Notes under the pieces: generated by a model
The model's database searches: none
Told to the model about the DNA's origin: nothing
Seen by the model: only the letters and a program-made list of their open reading frames with translations
Assembly (NCBI GenBank): GCA_020744225.1
Contig: JAGMWG010000018.1
Location: 930,001 to 994,000, forward strand
Source: Paraphoma chrysanthemicola
Lineage: Eukaryota; Ascomycota; Dothideomycetes; Pleosporales; Phaeosphaeriaceae
Length of the DNA: 64,000 nucleotides
Reading direction: 5' to 3'
Shown here: piece by piece, positions 1 through 11,158 of the stretch
Numbering within the stretch: the stretch's first letter is position 1
How the letters are laid out: each line of letters opens with the position of its first letter
Made by a program: the position numbers and the translations under genes

Positions 1-2875
1 GATATGAAATGTAGATAGGTTGTGCAGGATGAGCGCAAAGCGGCCGGGTCACTTTCGGCAGACGTGTCATGCCGAGGCACATCTGGCTCGTTCCCAATGG
101 CGAGTGAAGTAGTTTGTGAGTCGACGGCATCGTCGACATCCATGAAATCATCTTCCTCGGCATAGAACGACTGCTTGATCTCTTTGCGGTTGCCAAGTGC
201 TTTCGACAAATGCTGCGCAAGAATATAGACACCAGCTTGTTTGAAGGTCTTGCTGCCTGGACCCTTGAGGACACCAATGTCCGGCAAGCTCTTGGCGCAT
301 GTCTCCAAGACAGCATCGACCTTATACTGCTCCATCTGAGGTCTCGCGAGAGTCTCGGCAAAGGATTCGGCGAACTCATTAATCGCCGACGCAAGACTGC
401 TAACGTATCGATCTTCCGGGTCGGCGAGACTCGTGACGGCTGGTATGATGATGCATAAATTCGTAATCACTCGCATCATGTCCGAGTTAATGCCTTGTAT
501 GTTTGAAGTCATCATCTCCGTCCAGCGGACCCTCGCCTTTTCTACTTCAGAAAGACAGAACTCTATGGTTCTACTCTCCAGTGGCGTAGGATGATGTTCG
601 GTTGGATTGTCTATAGACCCAGATGTGCTAGCATGGGTTTTTGCAATTCCATCGTACTCGTTATTGACTAGGAGTAGATACTGAGTGAGATCTTTGTACG
701 CATCTGTCCGGATTGTCGCTTGGGATATAGGTCCCAGAACGAAGAATGGAGCAGAATTAGGAGGAGTGTAGGGTCTGTCTAAGCAGGCAAACAGAACTCG
801 CAAAACATCCCGTGCGTCACAATGGTGTGCATGGAGCGATGAGTATGTCCGCTCAAACCAAAGGCCTTGGTAAGTTAGAATCCAGAGTTCTGAGAGAAGA
901 GTCAGAGGGCGAACTCACTTGGTGTCCATTTGCTGATAAGCCAGCTGAGAATGCGTTCAGAAGTAGCATTAAAATTGGTCGGATTCTCGTGTACACGTTC
1001 TTCGAGTATCGTAGTCAACAGAGAGGAGCTGCTTTCGGTGAGCAAAGCGGGACCACTCAGTTCTATGGACAGGAGCATCGATTGCACTGTATCTGTCACA
1101 GTCGAAAATGGCACAATGTGAAGCTTGAGCAGGACATCCATTAAGCGACAAGCAGCCCGGGAAACTGAAACGGACGTTGCCGCACGAGCCGCACTCTGCC
1201 AGGCAGCAATCCAGGACGGTCTCAGATTAGCGTCCTTTGCCTTTGGTTGGAGTGCAGCACTGTACATGTCAGACAAGGGCACCAAGTCGTTCGCGGCGAA
1301 AATACTTACCCAGAGAGAGCAATAATTGCCCAGGTTGAGTGAGCTGGATTCTCATCAGAGATACATGAGATGAGCCTTTCCAGTGTCGACTGGAGGTCTT
1401 CCTGGTCGAGAGAGCCTTCCTGGACCATGAAGGCAATTACTTGCAATGCCGCTCGTTTGGCATTTGAGCGGGGCTCGAGAATGTGCCGGAGATATTCCTG
1501 GAACAATTGAGTCAAGCGGCGCCGCTTGTTGACATTCACTTCGCTATCGCTATGTGTTTGAACGGCGACGACTCTATGCTGGTCGAGCATGAAAGAAAAG
1601 CGCGCTATTGTTGCTACAATGGCCCAATGACTTTCAAAGCGTATGTGCTGAGTATCCATGGAAAAGGCACGTGTACGCAGTGGATGTGTAGTATTATCAG
1701 CTGATCCCAGATGTCGAAAGCATACATGGTCGTCTTCAAGATATTGATGGGCAGTGGACTCTTGCCGTTTCCGATACTCTCCATATATGACTTCAAGCAG
1801 AGCCTCGAGGTCGAACGCGACAGGCTCGTTTTCTGGGTCAGACAGCAAGCTGGACAGATGTGCCTCAGTGTAAATCAGTGTAATCATTATCTCGTCCCTG
1901 AGTACAGTCTCAGTCCACATGGATTTCATCAAAGGCAGTAGCTCTTGCACCACGCGCTTAGTGAGCTGGAGAGACTGCATTGTAGATCGCGTCAGAATCG
2001 AGTTGATGGCCGCAAGAGCAGCAACTGCAGTGCTACTACGCCCCGTCCTCCGCTGGAGGAACTGTACCAGGGCTACCAGGACGTCATCTGCCTTGTCCAG
2101 CAGCGGCGCGTTGGATGCTTTCACGAGTGAGTACAGACAGTGCACAAAGTCTTCTGCTGAGTGTGAATACTCGTCGTTGACCGACTTTGTCCTGGCAAGA
2201 GGTGCACGAGGGCTGGCTCGTGATGAGGTTAGGTCTGTCGACTCGAAGGGAGTCCGCGCGCGGCTCGAGACACTTGTGCTCCAGCTGTTGGGCGGCTCGA
2301 CGTCCGGCTCAGGCAATGCGTAGAAGCCAGCAAGCGTCTCGATGCAGAAGTCGACTGCCGCGTCCCAGCAGTCCTTGGAGAGGCGCTCGACATGCGGCTG
2401 GTAGTCCAGCAGCGCGCGCAGTGTCTTGGGCAGCTCCTCGAGCAGGAGCTTGATGGGCACGCGGTCAAGGCCCGGCAGCACCTCGATGATGGAGTCTATG
2501 ATAATCTCGACGGTCGAGCTCTTGATGGTGCGCACGCCGGTAGCGACGACATGGCGCAGGGCGGCGGCCGAGAGGGGGAGGAGCGTGGCCGCCTTGGGGT
2601 TCCGCGACTTGCTGCGCAGGAACGACGCGCGATCGTCTCGCAGAGACTGGAAGAGCGTCTCGCACAGGGCGAGATAGGCCTTGTTGCCGAGGGCGTCGAG
2701 GCTGGGCTTGCCGCGATTGTGCTTGAGAATGTGCACGAGGTCCTTGAGGCCGGTGGCGCGGTCATTCTGGCGCGAGGACTGGATGAGTACTGCAGGCTGT
2801 CAGCATGGCCTCGCTCGATGGCGGTTGCGGAGGTGTGGGCGTACGCTTCGCGTCCTGGATATTGGTGGCCCCCAT
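1..2875 (-). CDS. TEL1: TEL1/ATM-type DNA-damage checkpoint kinase, N-terminal part (partial)
   Basis: This encodes the N-terminal ~913 residues of a Tel1/ATM phosphatidylinositol-3-kinase-like protein kinase, which acts in double-strand-break signalling and telomere maintenance. Exons read on the minus strand: 2845-2875, 1310-2789, 919-1259 and 1-889, continuing past the left edge. All junctions keep frame with GT-AG introns of 55, 50 and 29 bp; the 29-bp intron (890-918) is suspiciously short. The 10-codon first exon (MGATNIQDAK) reads across its junction into LLIQSSRQNDRATGLKDL, which fits the TAN motif at the start of Tel1 proteins. The following block, LALCETLFQSLRDDRASFLR, is typical of fungal Tel1. 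The rest is HEAT-like helical repeat. The FAT, kinase and FATC domains lie outside the window. The start at 2875 was chosen because only it, with the 55-bp intron, restores the TAN motif. It is divergent from NUP192. Confidence 0.9.
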
Positions 2876-3224
2876 GCTGGCTGCTCGCTGTGCCGCTGCG
2901 CCGAGTGGATGCAGGAGCGAGGGTGTGCATGGCCAGCAGTGAGTGACTACGTGACTACGTGACGACGTGACTACAGCTGCGCGTAAAGTGCTCGGTGCTG
3001 CGATGGCTGCTGCGGAGGTGTGCGCGGAGGTGAGCGGTGCTGTACCTGCCCTGGAGCTTGGACGATGCAGGTACTACACTAAGTTAGCTTGACGTGAATG
3101 AGTCGCGTCGCCTCGCCAGAGACAAGCTGCGTCAAAGAAAACAGACGCAGCACCCAGACACGCCCGCGCCTGCCCGCTCCCTCCCTCCCACGCATAATGC
3201 CCAGTCCCGCGACACAGCGCTCCC
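2876..3224. promoter_or_regulatory. Shared divergent promoter region TEL1/NUP192
   Basis: 349 bp between the divergent start codons of TEL1 and NUP192. It must hold both promoters. It contains a perfect-length 4 x 8 bp tandem repeat near the TEL1 side (separate entry). I see no TATA box on either side. Confidence 0.6.
2943..2974. repeat. 4 x 8-bp tandem repeat GTGACTAC in the TEL1/NUP192 promoter
   Basis: Four head-to-tail 8-bp units fill these 32 bases exactly: GTGACTAC, GTGACTAC, GTGACGAC, GTGACTAC. Each junction creates an ACGTGAC core resembling bZIP or bHLH sites. The repeat lies about 70 bp upstream of the TEL1 start codon, so it could be a cis-regulatory array. That role is inference; the repeat is seen directly. 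Confidence 0.85.
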
Positions 3225-6200
3225 ATGGCTGAAGAAGACAGCCTCGCCGCCCTGCAGGGCCTGCACCGCGACCTCTGCGCCCACATCGACCTGCAGCTGC
3301 CGGTGCTGGAGCGCCTGATCCACACCCTGGAGGCGCATCTCGACGACTTCAAGGCCCTGCTCGACAAGAAGCCTAAGAACGACACCAGCCGACAGACGCT
3401 GACGGCAGGTACGCGCCCCCGTGGCCGGCGAGCGGCGCCGAGACAAAGTGCAACTGACTGACCGCGCCAGGCAAGATCAAGATTGGCGACGACGAGTATG
3501 AGGTCAACGATGACTTCAAGCAGCAGACGCTCGAGCTGTCCGAGGCGCTCAATCTCGACGAGCTGGACGCCGCTGCCCTCTTTCTGGGCGCCCAAACCGA
3601 GGCCCAGGAGCTCGACCGCTCGCAGCTCCAGACGGCCGTGATCCGCTTCCACCGCCGCCGCGAGTACGTCCTGCTCTGCCTGCGCATCCTGATGCGCACC
3701 GCCCTGGACGCCGCCGACGACGACAACGTGGTGCGCGTCGATGCGCTGCAATTGGCCGTCCAGTTCATCGTCGGCGTCAACGACACGTCGAACCTTGCCA
3801 ATGCATACGGCTTCTGGATGAAGTGCCTCACCACCATGGAGGCCGTCGAGCGCTGGCTGCATGTCATCGCCGAGCGGGTGCAGAGCACGCACGTGGTAGG
3901 CCAGGTGCCCCTGCCGGGCTTTGTTGAGATCATGACCTTCCAGCGCCAGAGCCTCACACGCCAGCACGAGAATCTGGCAGCGATATGCACGCACATGATC
4001 AAAGCAGGATACGTCAATCTCGACAACTACAATTCGCTGCTTGCGCGCGCCCGGACACTCGACAAGCATGACCTCATCACCATCCACTACGTGCCCATGC
4101 TCCTCCGCCTCACGTCCTGGGCCGCCGCCGAATCCAATGTCGTCCTCAAAGATGCGCGGAAGCTGCACGACACCCTTATGGCCGGCCGGGATAGCGATAA
4201 TTGGGCTTTGCGGAATCTGCATGCTGCGACTTTGACATGGTGGCTGGCAGAGTACAGCGGCCGCTATGTTGACCCCAACACGCAGGACCCAGCCATGCAA
4301 AACATCAACTTCGACGCCGAGGCCACTTCCCGTTCGGACGCCTTTCTCAAGGCCCTGGATGACGGTGCCTTCCATTTCACACTCTCCTTTAGCCAGGACG
4401 TGCGGCCAACCCGCTGGTACGATCCTCAAAAGACGAGCATGCTTTCAACGCTCTTGCAAGACACTGCTGTTCTTAGTGCCGACTCAGCTCAACCCGAAGA
4501 TTTCTTCAGAAGCTTAATCATGGACCAGCTCCAAACCTTTGTCGATTCCTTCATCACAAACATGCCAGACACACTGCGAAGATTAAAAGTAGAGGAAGAC
4601 GACCAGCGAAAACGGCTACAACTTCACTTTCAGCGGTCTACAGGAGAGTACCCTATGCATCTCGAACGATTCATGGTCATTGTTGCTTACGCATTCGATG
4701 GCTCTCCAGACGCTGCAGAAGACTTCTGGTCGGACAAAGAGAGTAATCTTTACGGGTTTCTCCAGTGGGCGGCTAAGCGACAGCCAACGCCTCGCATTGC
4801 CATGTTCTGCGAGATGTTGCGCGCCATCTCGACTGGAGAGAGCAACGCAGACTCAGCACACAGGTTCCTGATGGAAGAGGGCTCTTCTTCATCCGGCAAG
4901 ATTCGACGAACAAGCTCACTCAGCTACACACACATCTTTAACGAGCTCATTGAATTTGTGAATGACATCCACGAACCCAAAAAGGCCATACAAGGTGGAG
5001 TCTACGCCCCTTCACAGAATCCCGTGGACCAAATCGTCGAACCAGAGAGCGCTACCATGCTCGAGAGCTACCTGCGGCTTCTGGCGCATGTGTGTCGACA
5101 GAGTGCAACAGCGCGCAATTGGGTCCTCGATACCAAGGAGTACGACTTGGCTCAGATTTGCTTTGGCCTTTGTACCGACAAGGTCGAAAGTGGGCTCCGT
5201 GCTGCTGCCTACGATGCCCTCGCGGCTCTGCTTGTCGGAAAGGATGCGCTCCGCGCCAGTGCCATGTGGAATATCCTGGACGACTGGACGGTCAGTGGCT
5301 TCTATGCGGGATCGAAGCCAAGCACGGTGATGGGTGCCTTACCTCGAGACGACCTGTGGAGTACACTTGCAGATGGGTACGACGAGTCTATTGCATTCGT
5401 CCGCTACCTCCATGCTCTCGTGGAGCCATATCCGGAGAATGAAGGACTAAATGATAGCCTGCCTTTTCCAGAAGGCTTGGGTTCTTCAAGACGAATGCCG
5501 GGAATCGAGGGTTATGTCGACTTTGTCATGCAGCAAGTCTTTGCTGAACGCTCACAAGAGGTGCTTGATCCCTTGCAGCGGAACGTTATGAGATGGACAT
5601 GTTTGAGCTTCATGGTAACTTGCCTCTCAACCTTCAACGAGAATCTTGTTGTGTTTGCAAACAAATCCAGCATACCTGTTGACTCCGTCATCGATCCCTC
5701 GTCTCTGGCCGTCTATGTGGCGCTTCACCCATTCACTAGAGTGATGGAATGGCTTTTCAACGACAGAGTGCTCAAAGCGCTCTTTGCCTCGGCGCATCAC
5801 GATGTCTCCGAGGTCGATGCAGCTCCGTCCGACTCCCCACTAGTGCAGTCGTTGATGCTAAGCATCGAGGTCATGGATCTTGTGATGAAATTACAGGCGA
5901 CGTATCTCGACATTGTCAGACCTGTGCTCAAGCAGCAGCCCTCATCCCAGCACTCGCCCGTCTCAAACTTGTCGCTGGCGTCCTTCGAAGATGCCGTACT
6001 CAACAACCTGCAGATTATCGTTGACCTCGGTCTATACTGCGGAACCGGTCACGAATCACTAACCATCGCCTCACTGCAACTGCTTGAAAAGATGGCGTCT
6101 TCGCGCAAGCTAGCAGTCTCGCCCGCCGGCTTCGGTCAGCGATCTGGCAGGAGCAAGATCGTGGGCATCCTAGAAAAAGACAATGAGGCGGAACGAATCG

Positions 6201-8365
6201 GTCGATCACTGGCAGGTTTGATGAAATTCACCCCAGAAGAGCTAGAGGCGGGCCCAGCTGCTGCTGGCTACGTTGTCAAGCTACGCGTGCTCGACTTCCT
6301 CAACGGCTGTTTGGCCGCTGTTTCCACACGACCCACCATTGCCCATATTCTGTTAGGCTTCTCTTGTGGCAGTAGCACGGTCCACATCGCCGAAGACAGT
6401 CTGTGGTCAAACGGGCAATCTTTGTTCCACACCATACTTCTTTTGGGTGTCGAGTATCCTGACAATGACGGCGATCAATTTCTCGCATGGCGATCTACTT
6501 TGAAGACACGTTGTTGGGACCTACTACAGAAACTGTGGCGCTCCCCGTTGACCAGTGCGGTGACCATGGGAGAGCTACGCGAGAACGAGCTGCTATTCAT
6601 CGAAGCGCCTCAAATAGTTCCTATCAATCTCGATGTCCTATGGGACGGCTTGTCCCTTGCCCAAGGAATGGATACGACTACGGGCGACTATTCCGAGTTC
6701 TTTGCGGGCGACCCGGCTCTGGCTCTCCAGAACTTTTTGCAACGTCGGGCAGCATTCCTAGACTACGAGTCACGGGAGCTGCGTCTAACAGTGAAGGACA
6801 GCATGCCTACCATGAGGTCTCGCATCCAGTCTGTGCTTCTTGGCACAACCATCCGACCTGGCGAGGATCCCACGCCAAATCCGAATATCTTCGATCTCTT
6901 CGACTTTATCGAGTTTGTGTATCCTGAGCGCCTTTTGCCAGATCAACACCATTTCTTCGATGGGGTTAGTCTCACTAGCTGCCAAGAAGAGAAGGACGGC
7001 GTTACTCTCTACTCTTTGCCGTTGATTGAACAAGTCATTAGGCTCAAGTTGAAGTTTATGCAGAAACAAGGCCTGATCGCGCCACCGACTGCCGCTGCGG
7101 AGGTGCAGGCACAAGCAGAACAGCAATTAGTCAGAGAGGCCGATGTTCTATTGGCCGTCTTCGCCGACTGGAACCGAAGGGCGCAGCTCGTACGCTACCA
7201 TCGAGACATCCTTCAATCATGGGTACAAGTACTCATGGTCGCGGTGCACAGTTGTGACTTTGAGGAAACGGCACGATCTTCGTTCATCCTGCAGACGATA
7301 CAATCCATTCTTCCTAAGCTTGAGCAATCTTACAATGCCGACATATTCGCGGCCCTTCAGCTTGCTGGGCTTGCCGAATCACTGGTGCAGAAAATCGACT
7401 TTGAATCAACGTCTCTCGAAAAGACGGGAGACTTTGCCAACGACCGCCTGTCGCAACTTTTCCGAGCTGCGCTCTCTGGAATCTACAGCCCAGTGGCCAC
7501 CTCAGAACTTCGAGAGTATTGCTTTCAGATTTGCTTTCGCTATATCCAGGGCACCTTCCACAAAGCCTCCGCGAACACTCTGCTTGGCCGCCATACCCTC
7601 GACGCCGTCAGAAACTGCGGAACGCATCTTATCGAGGCAGTGTGCGACGATGCATACAGCGGCCAAGGGACTTGCAAAGTGTCAGCCTTGCTCTTGCTGA
7701 ATGCCATGGTAGCTATTGCCACGCGCCAACAGTCGAAATACGTGCTTGAAACCTTTGTTTCACTCAACTTTATGGGTGTGCTCGTGGACAACCTAAAACA
7801 TATTCCAGAAGAGCTTCGAGCGGCAGCAGCACCACAGATCTCGGCATTGTTGTCATACTACGATGCTGTGCTAGCGCTGCTTCTCCGCATATGCCAAAGT
7901 CGCTTGGGCGCGGCGTATGTGCTCAATGCAGGGCTCTTTCTTTCCATCCGCGACTCACAAATCTTCTCTGTGGACCCAGATATTGGGCTAGAGTTTGACG
8001 ACCCCAAGGCTCTGAAGAAGTACTACAAACTCATGCTCTCGGTGCTCCGAGTGATCAATGCAGCTGTCATCGCTAGAGGACGTCAGAACGATCAGACTGT
8101 GTTTCAAGCGCGAGAGTTTCTCAAGGAGAATCGGCACAGCATGGTCGCCATCTTCAAAAGAAGTGTCAATGTCGGAGCTGGCCAATACGCAGAAGCACAG
8201 CATGATCTCGTGGACTTGGTCGATTGCTGGACTGTGCTGGTGGATGTCACAGGTTTCCTTCAGGTAAGCATTCCCAGTTGCCGGCTCATGGCACACAAGC
8301 TCACAGACGTGCAGTATGAGGACCAGTCGAGTCTGAAGAAGGCGCGATCGAACATGTTTTCTTGA
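3225..8365 (+). CDS. NUP192: Nucleoporin Nup192 (Nup205 family), nuclear pore inner-ring scaffold
   Basis: Large alpha-solenoid scaffold nucleoporin of the inner ring of the nuclear pore complex. Exons 3225-3408, 3471-8263 and 8315-8365 give 1,675 residues, the normal size for the Nup192/Nup205 family (about 1,650-1,750 in fungi). The N-terminal segment carries a 61-codon first exon, then GKIKIGDDEYEVNDDF and IRFHRRREYVLLCLRIL, blocks I recognise from fungal Nup192; the remainder is helical without enzymatic motifs. The first intron (62 bp) is needed because frames change across it. The last one (8264-8314, GTAAGC...GCAG) is 51 bp and has no stop, so reading through it would only add 17 residues. 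I splice it because GFLQ-YEDQSSLKKARSNMF is the expected tail. A 451-codon ORF on the opposite strand (3074-4429) is a shadow. Confidence 0.92.
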
Positions 8366-8685
8366 GCACGAGCGATGTTGGGCGATGGGGTGGATATGGT
8401 TCTGTTCGGATGTGTTGGGTTAGGAATTAAAAGGACAAATGTGCTTTAGGCACCATATATAGCCGTCCAGGTGTCCCACGAGTAGTCTAGCACTTTGTGC
8501 TGCAATACCAGAGCAGAGCAAATGCGTCTAATAGTGTATCATAGTGCCACACACAATCCCAAGGGCATTGGTGCCCGTGTCCTCAACGCCAGCGCGATGC
8601 AAAATGTGCCATGTACCGCACAGTAGGTACTCCCCGCATGCTTGTCGTCTATCATACATTGGCTCCCCATGTGCGCAGTGCACGC
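8366..8685. other. Convergent 3' intergenic region
   Basis: 320 bp between the stop codons of NUP192 and MRP17, which converge. It must contain both 3' UTRs and polyadenylation signals. I see no gene or repeat in it. Confidence 0.6.
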
Positions 8686-9129
8686 TCATCTGAACTTGGC
8701 CACGCCGTCTACGTCCTTGATATGCTCAAACTTCTCACCCATCTTGACGACCGAGTATCTGATCAGGCGGGGATCCAGGCTCATCGTCCGGCGCAGGGCG
8801 TGTTGTGCGCGGGCGCTCGCATCGAAGCGCATGATGAAGTGGTGGCCGTAGTGGTGGGTGGTCTGCAGCTTCTTCGCGGGCTTGGGGAGCAGGAAGGTGC
8901 CCCAGTTGGAGTAGCCGCGGACCACGCCCTTTTGCGAGAGAACAATGGTGCCCGCTGTCTTTGCGATTCTGCACGCCGTGTCAGCGAGGAAGCCCATGCG
9001 CGGTGGCCATGTCGTACTCTTTGACTTCGGAGAGGCGGCCAGGCCGGACCTGCTGTCGTCAGAATGCAATCACACAACGGTTCGCAGCTCCAGTGCAGTG
9101 CATACCACTCCTATCATCTCATACAGCAT
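8686..9129 (-). CDS. MRP17: Mitochondrial small-subunit ribosomal protein bS6m (MRP17/MRPS6)
   Basis: Mitoribosomal protein of the bacterial S6 family, which binds small-subunit rRNA in the mitochondrial matrix. Exons on the minus strand are 9106-9129 (8 codons), 9018-9049 and 8686-8968, separated by 56- and 49-bp introns, giving 112 residues. The short first exons were placed because they restore the conserved N-terminus MLYEMIGVVRPGRLSEVKE, which then continues as IAKTAGTIVLSQKGVVRG. The S6-fold signature NWGTFLLPKP, then HHYGHHFIMRF and LDPRLIRYSVVKMG, is plain. It has the normal length for fungal MRP17. It diverges from GCV3 over 179 bp. Confidence 0.9.
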
Positions 9130-9308
9130 CTTGCCTGGCTATCGTGTGTCGTTGCGGACAGTTGCAGGCTCTCCGCCGCGAAAAGGTGCGCTTTTCGGGC
9201 AAGGTACGCGACCGGCATCCGCACGGCCTCTTGGCGTCCATCATAAGTCTCCCCAGGTCCCATCGCACCTCGCGCTTTTGGACTCTGCACATCCACCACA
9301 TCACCAAA
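9130..9308. promoter_or_regulatory. Compact bidirectional promoter MRP17/GCV3
   Basis: Only 179 bp separate the start codons of two nuclear genes for mitochondrial proteins on opposite strands, so the promoters and 5' UTRs must overlap or be very short. No TATA box is evident. Confidence 0.6.
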
Positions 9309-9922
9309 ATGGCTGCCCGCTCGAGTGCCCTACGCGCTGTGCGCCAATTGACCGCCCTGGCGAGGACGAGGCCGCAGTTTGTGTGCCAGCGCGCGCAATT
9401 CCCACAGAGGCAGCGGCTATTCTCGGTCTCTGCAGCATGTATGTGGGCAGAAGCACCCCGTGCAAGCAAGCGCTGGAAGCTAATGCCCGCCAGTGAAGGA
9501 GAAGAAGTACACAGAAGACCACGAATGGATTGAACTGTCCGCAGATGGCAAAACATGTGCGTCACCGTCCCGCCCCGCAGCACGCCCGCACTGACTGACG
9601 GTTGCAAGGCACCCTGGGCATCTCAGAATATGCTGCAAAAGCCCTCGGCGACGTCGTTTACATCGAGCTCCCGCAGGTCGACATGGACGTCAGTGAAGGT
9701 GACGCAATCGGCGCAGTCGAGTCTGTGAAGTCGGCCTCCGACATCCTCACCCCCGTCAGCGGAACCGTCGCCGAGGTCAACTCGGAGCTGGAGCAGAAGC
9801 CAGCAAACATCAACAAGGATCCCGAGGGTGACGCCTGGATTGCAAAGATCACTGTATCAGGAGAGCCGTCATGCAAGTTGATGACCTCGGAAGAATACAC
9901 CGCCTTCACTGAGGATGCTTGA
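9309..9922 (+). CDS. GCV3: Glycine cleavage system H protein, mitochondrial
   Basis: Lipoyl-carrying H protein of the mitochondrial glycine decarboxylase complex. It shuttles the aminomethyl intermediate from the P protein to the T and L proteins. Exons 9309-9438, 9494-9556 and 9609-9922 give 168 residues, normal for a precursor with transit peptide. The first ~45 residues are Arg/Ala/Ser-rich without acidic residues (mitochondrial targeting). The lipoyl domain follows: YTEDHEWIELSADGKT, LGISEYAAKALGDVVYIELP, and the lipoylation motif ESVKSASDI with Lys105 as the modified lysine. The third exon's acceptor is AAG rather than CAG, which makes the junction residue Cys in T-C-T-L-G. The C-terminal EEYTAF is family-typical. 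It pairs head-to-head with MRP17. Confidence 0.93.
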
Positions 9923-10138
9923 GGCCTCGAAAGTTATGGAGCATCATGATGATAAGCACGATGGAACGGCATACCGGTTGGCGCAAGATTCAACAGGCGC
10001 ACGATCGTGGACAAATTTACACAGTTCAGAAATGCAGGTTGGTTCGGCTGAAGCAGGCTTTTTTTGGGTACATGAATGGTCCGACTAATTAACATGCCCA
10101 TTACACGCCATTACTTTTGCGGGAGGCGCAGCTGAAAT

Positions 10139-11158
10139 CTATGACTCTCCCTCCGATACTTTGAAAACGACTTTTCCTCTTGCATGCCCACTTGCAGTCT
10201 TCCCGAAGGCGCCTTCAAACTCTTCTAGCTCCCAAACAGAATCTACCGTTGACTTGAGCATGCCTTTATCAAAGAATTTCCCGATCCTGGCTAGCTCCTC
10301 GCCTCTGGCCTCCATCACAAACCAAGTGCTCCTTACGCCGGCGGGCTTTCCTCCTTCTGGCTCCTTGAATCCAGGCACCACGGAAATATATGCGCCATCG
10401 TCTGTGACACCGTTCCAGCCATCAAGCATTGATCTGCCGCCAACACAATCGAAGACAACGTCAAATCTCTCATTCCCTTGTGCGATGAATTCCTGCACCG
10501 AGATCTTGGTATAGTCGATGACTAGGTCGATCCCAAGCTGCTTCAGATAACCTTCGTTTTTCCCGCTTGCAGTTCCTGCTACGTAGGCTCCTGCCAGTTT
10601 TGCGAATTGAACAGCCAACAAGCCCACCCCACCGGCCGCACCAAGGACCAATACACGCTTGCCTTTGGCTTGACCAAGAACTGCTTCCCCGGAGGCGTCG
10701 ACGTGAGGCACAGACGTTGGTGTGAACGACCCAGTTAAGAGTCCTTGCTCGAATAGCGCTTGCCATGCGGTGTGGGCTGACATGGGCACACTGGATGCTT
10801 CAGGCATACTCAGTCCTTTCGGCACCAAGGCCGCTTCACTTGGTAAAATCGTCGCATATTCTCGTGCCGTGCCTTCGCGACCAGCGTGGACTCGGCCGTA
10901 CACTTTATCGCCAATCTTGAAGCCTTCACAGCCGCCAGGCAACGCGACGACCGTGCCGCTGACATCATAGCAGGGAATATGATTTTCGGGCCAGTCGCAA
11001 AAGGGTGCCCATGTCAGCTCTCCATTTGTAATGGCAGTGCCGTGTACACGGATGAGGAGCCCTTCGGTCGATGCTGGGATTGATGCTTCGCGCGTGAAGG
11101 AAAGCTTGTTGGTAGTGGTGTTGAAGATGACAGCGCGTTGGTGGGTTGGGAGTGACAT
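10139..11158 (-). CDS. Zinc-independent MDR oxidoreductase (quinone-oxidoreductase/enoyl-reductase type)
   Basis: Medium-chain dehydrogenase/reductase of the NADP(H)-dependent quinone oxidoreductase group, 339 residues, single exon. The N-terminal GroES-like fold includes VHGTAITNGELTW and DVSGTVVALPGG (residues ~39-76). The Rossmann nucleotide-binding motif VLGAAGGVGLLAVQFAKLAG has its AAGGVG at 174-179. A second nucleotide-domain strand reads VFDCVGG. The four-Cys structural-zinc loop and catalytic Cys-His pair of true alcohol dehydrogenases are not visible, so a zinc-free reductase is likelier. The first in-frame codon of the open frame is a GTG nine codons upstream; I start at the ATG at 11158 (MSLPTHQRAV). 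Substrate unknown. It stands alone; the nearest metabolic neighbour is the MFS transporter 1.5 kb away on the other strand. Confidence 0.85.
   Translation of the reverse strand: MSLPTHQRAVIFNTTTNKLSFTREASIPASTEGLLIRVHGTAITNGELTWAPFCDWPENHIPCYDVSGTVVALPGGCEGFKIGDKVYGRVHAGREGTAREYATILPSEAALVPKGLSMPEASSVPMSAHTAWQALFEQGLLTGSFTPTSVPHVDASGEAVLGQAKGKRVLVLGAAGGVGLLAVQFAKLAGAYVAGTASGKNEGYLKQLGIDLVIDYTKISVQEFIAQGNERFDVVFDCVGGRSMLDGWNGVTDDGAYISVVPGFKEPEGGKPAGVRSTWFVMEARGEELARIGKFFDKGMLKSTVDSVWELEEFEGAFGKTASGHARGKVVFKVSEGES

Noticed and set aside
2392..2946. 184-codon plus-strand ORF in the TEL1 first exons
   Set aside because: Antisense shadow of TEL1 exon 2 and the promoter.
3074..4429. 451-codon minus-strand ORF over NUP192
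   Set aside because: Antisense shadow of the GC-rich NUP192 coding sequence; its composition follows the complementary codons and no family is evident.
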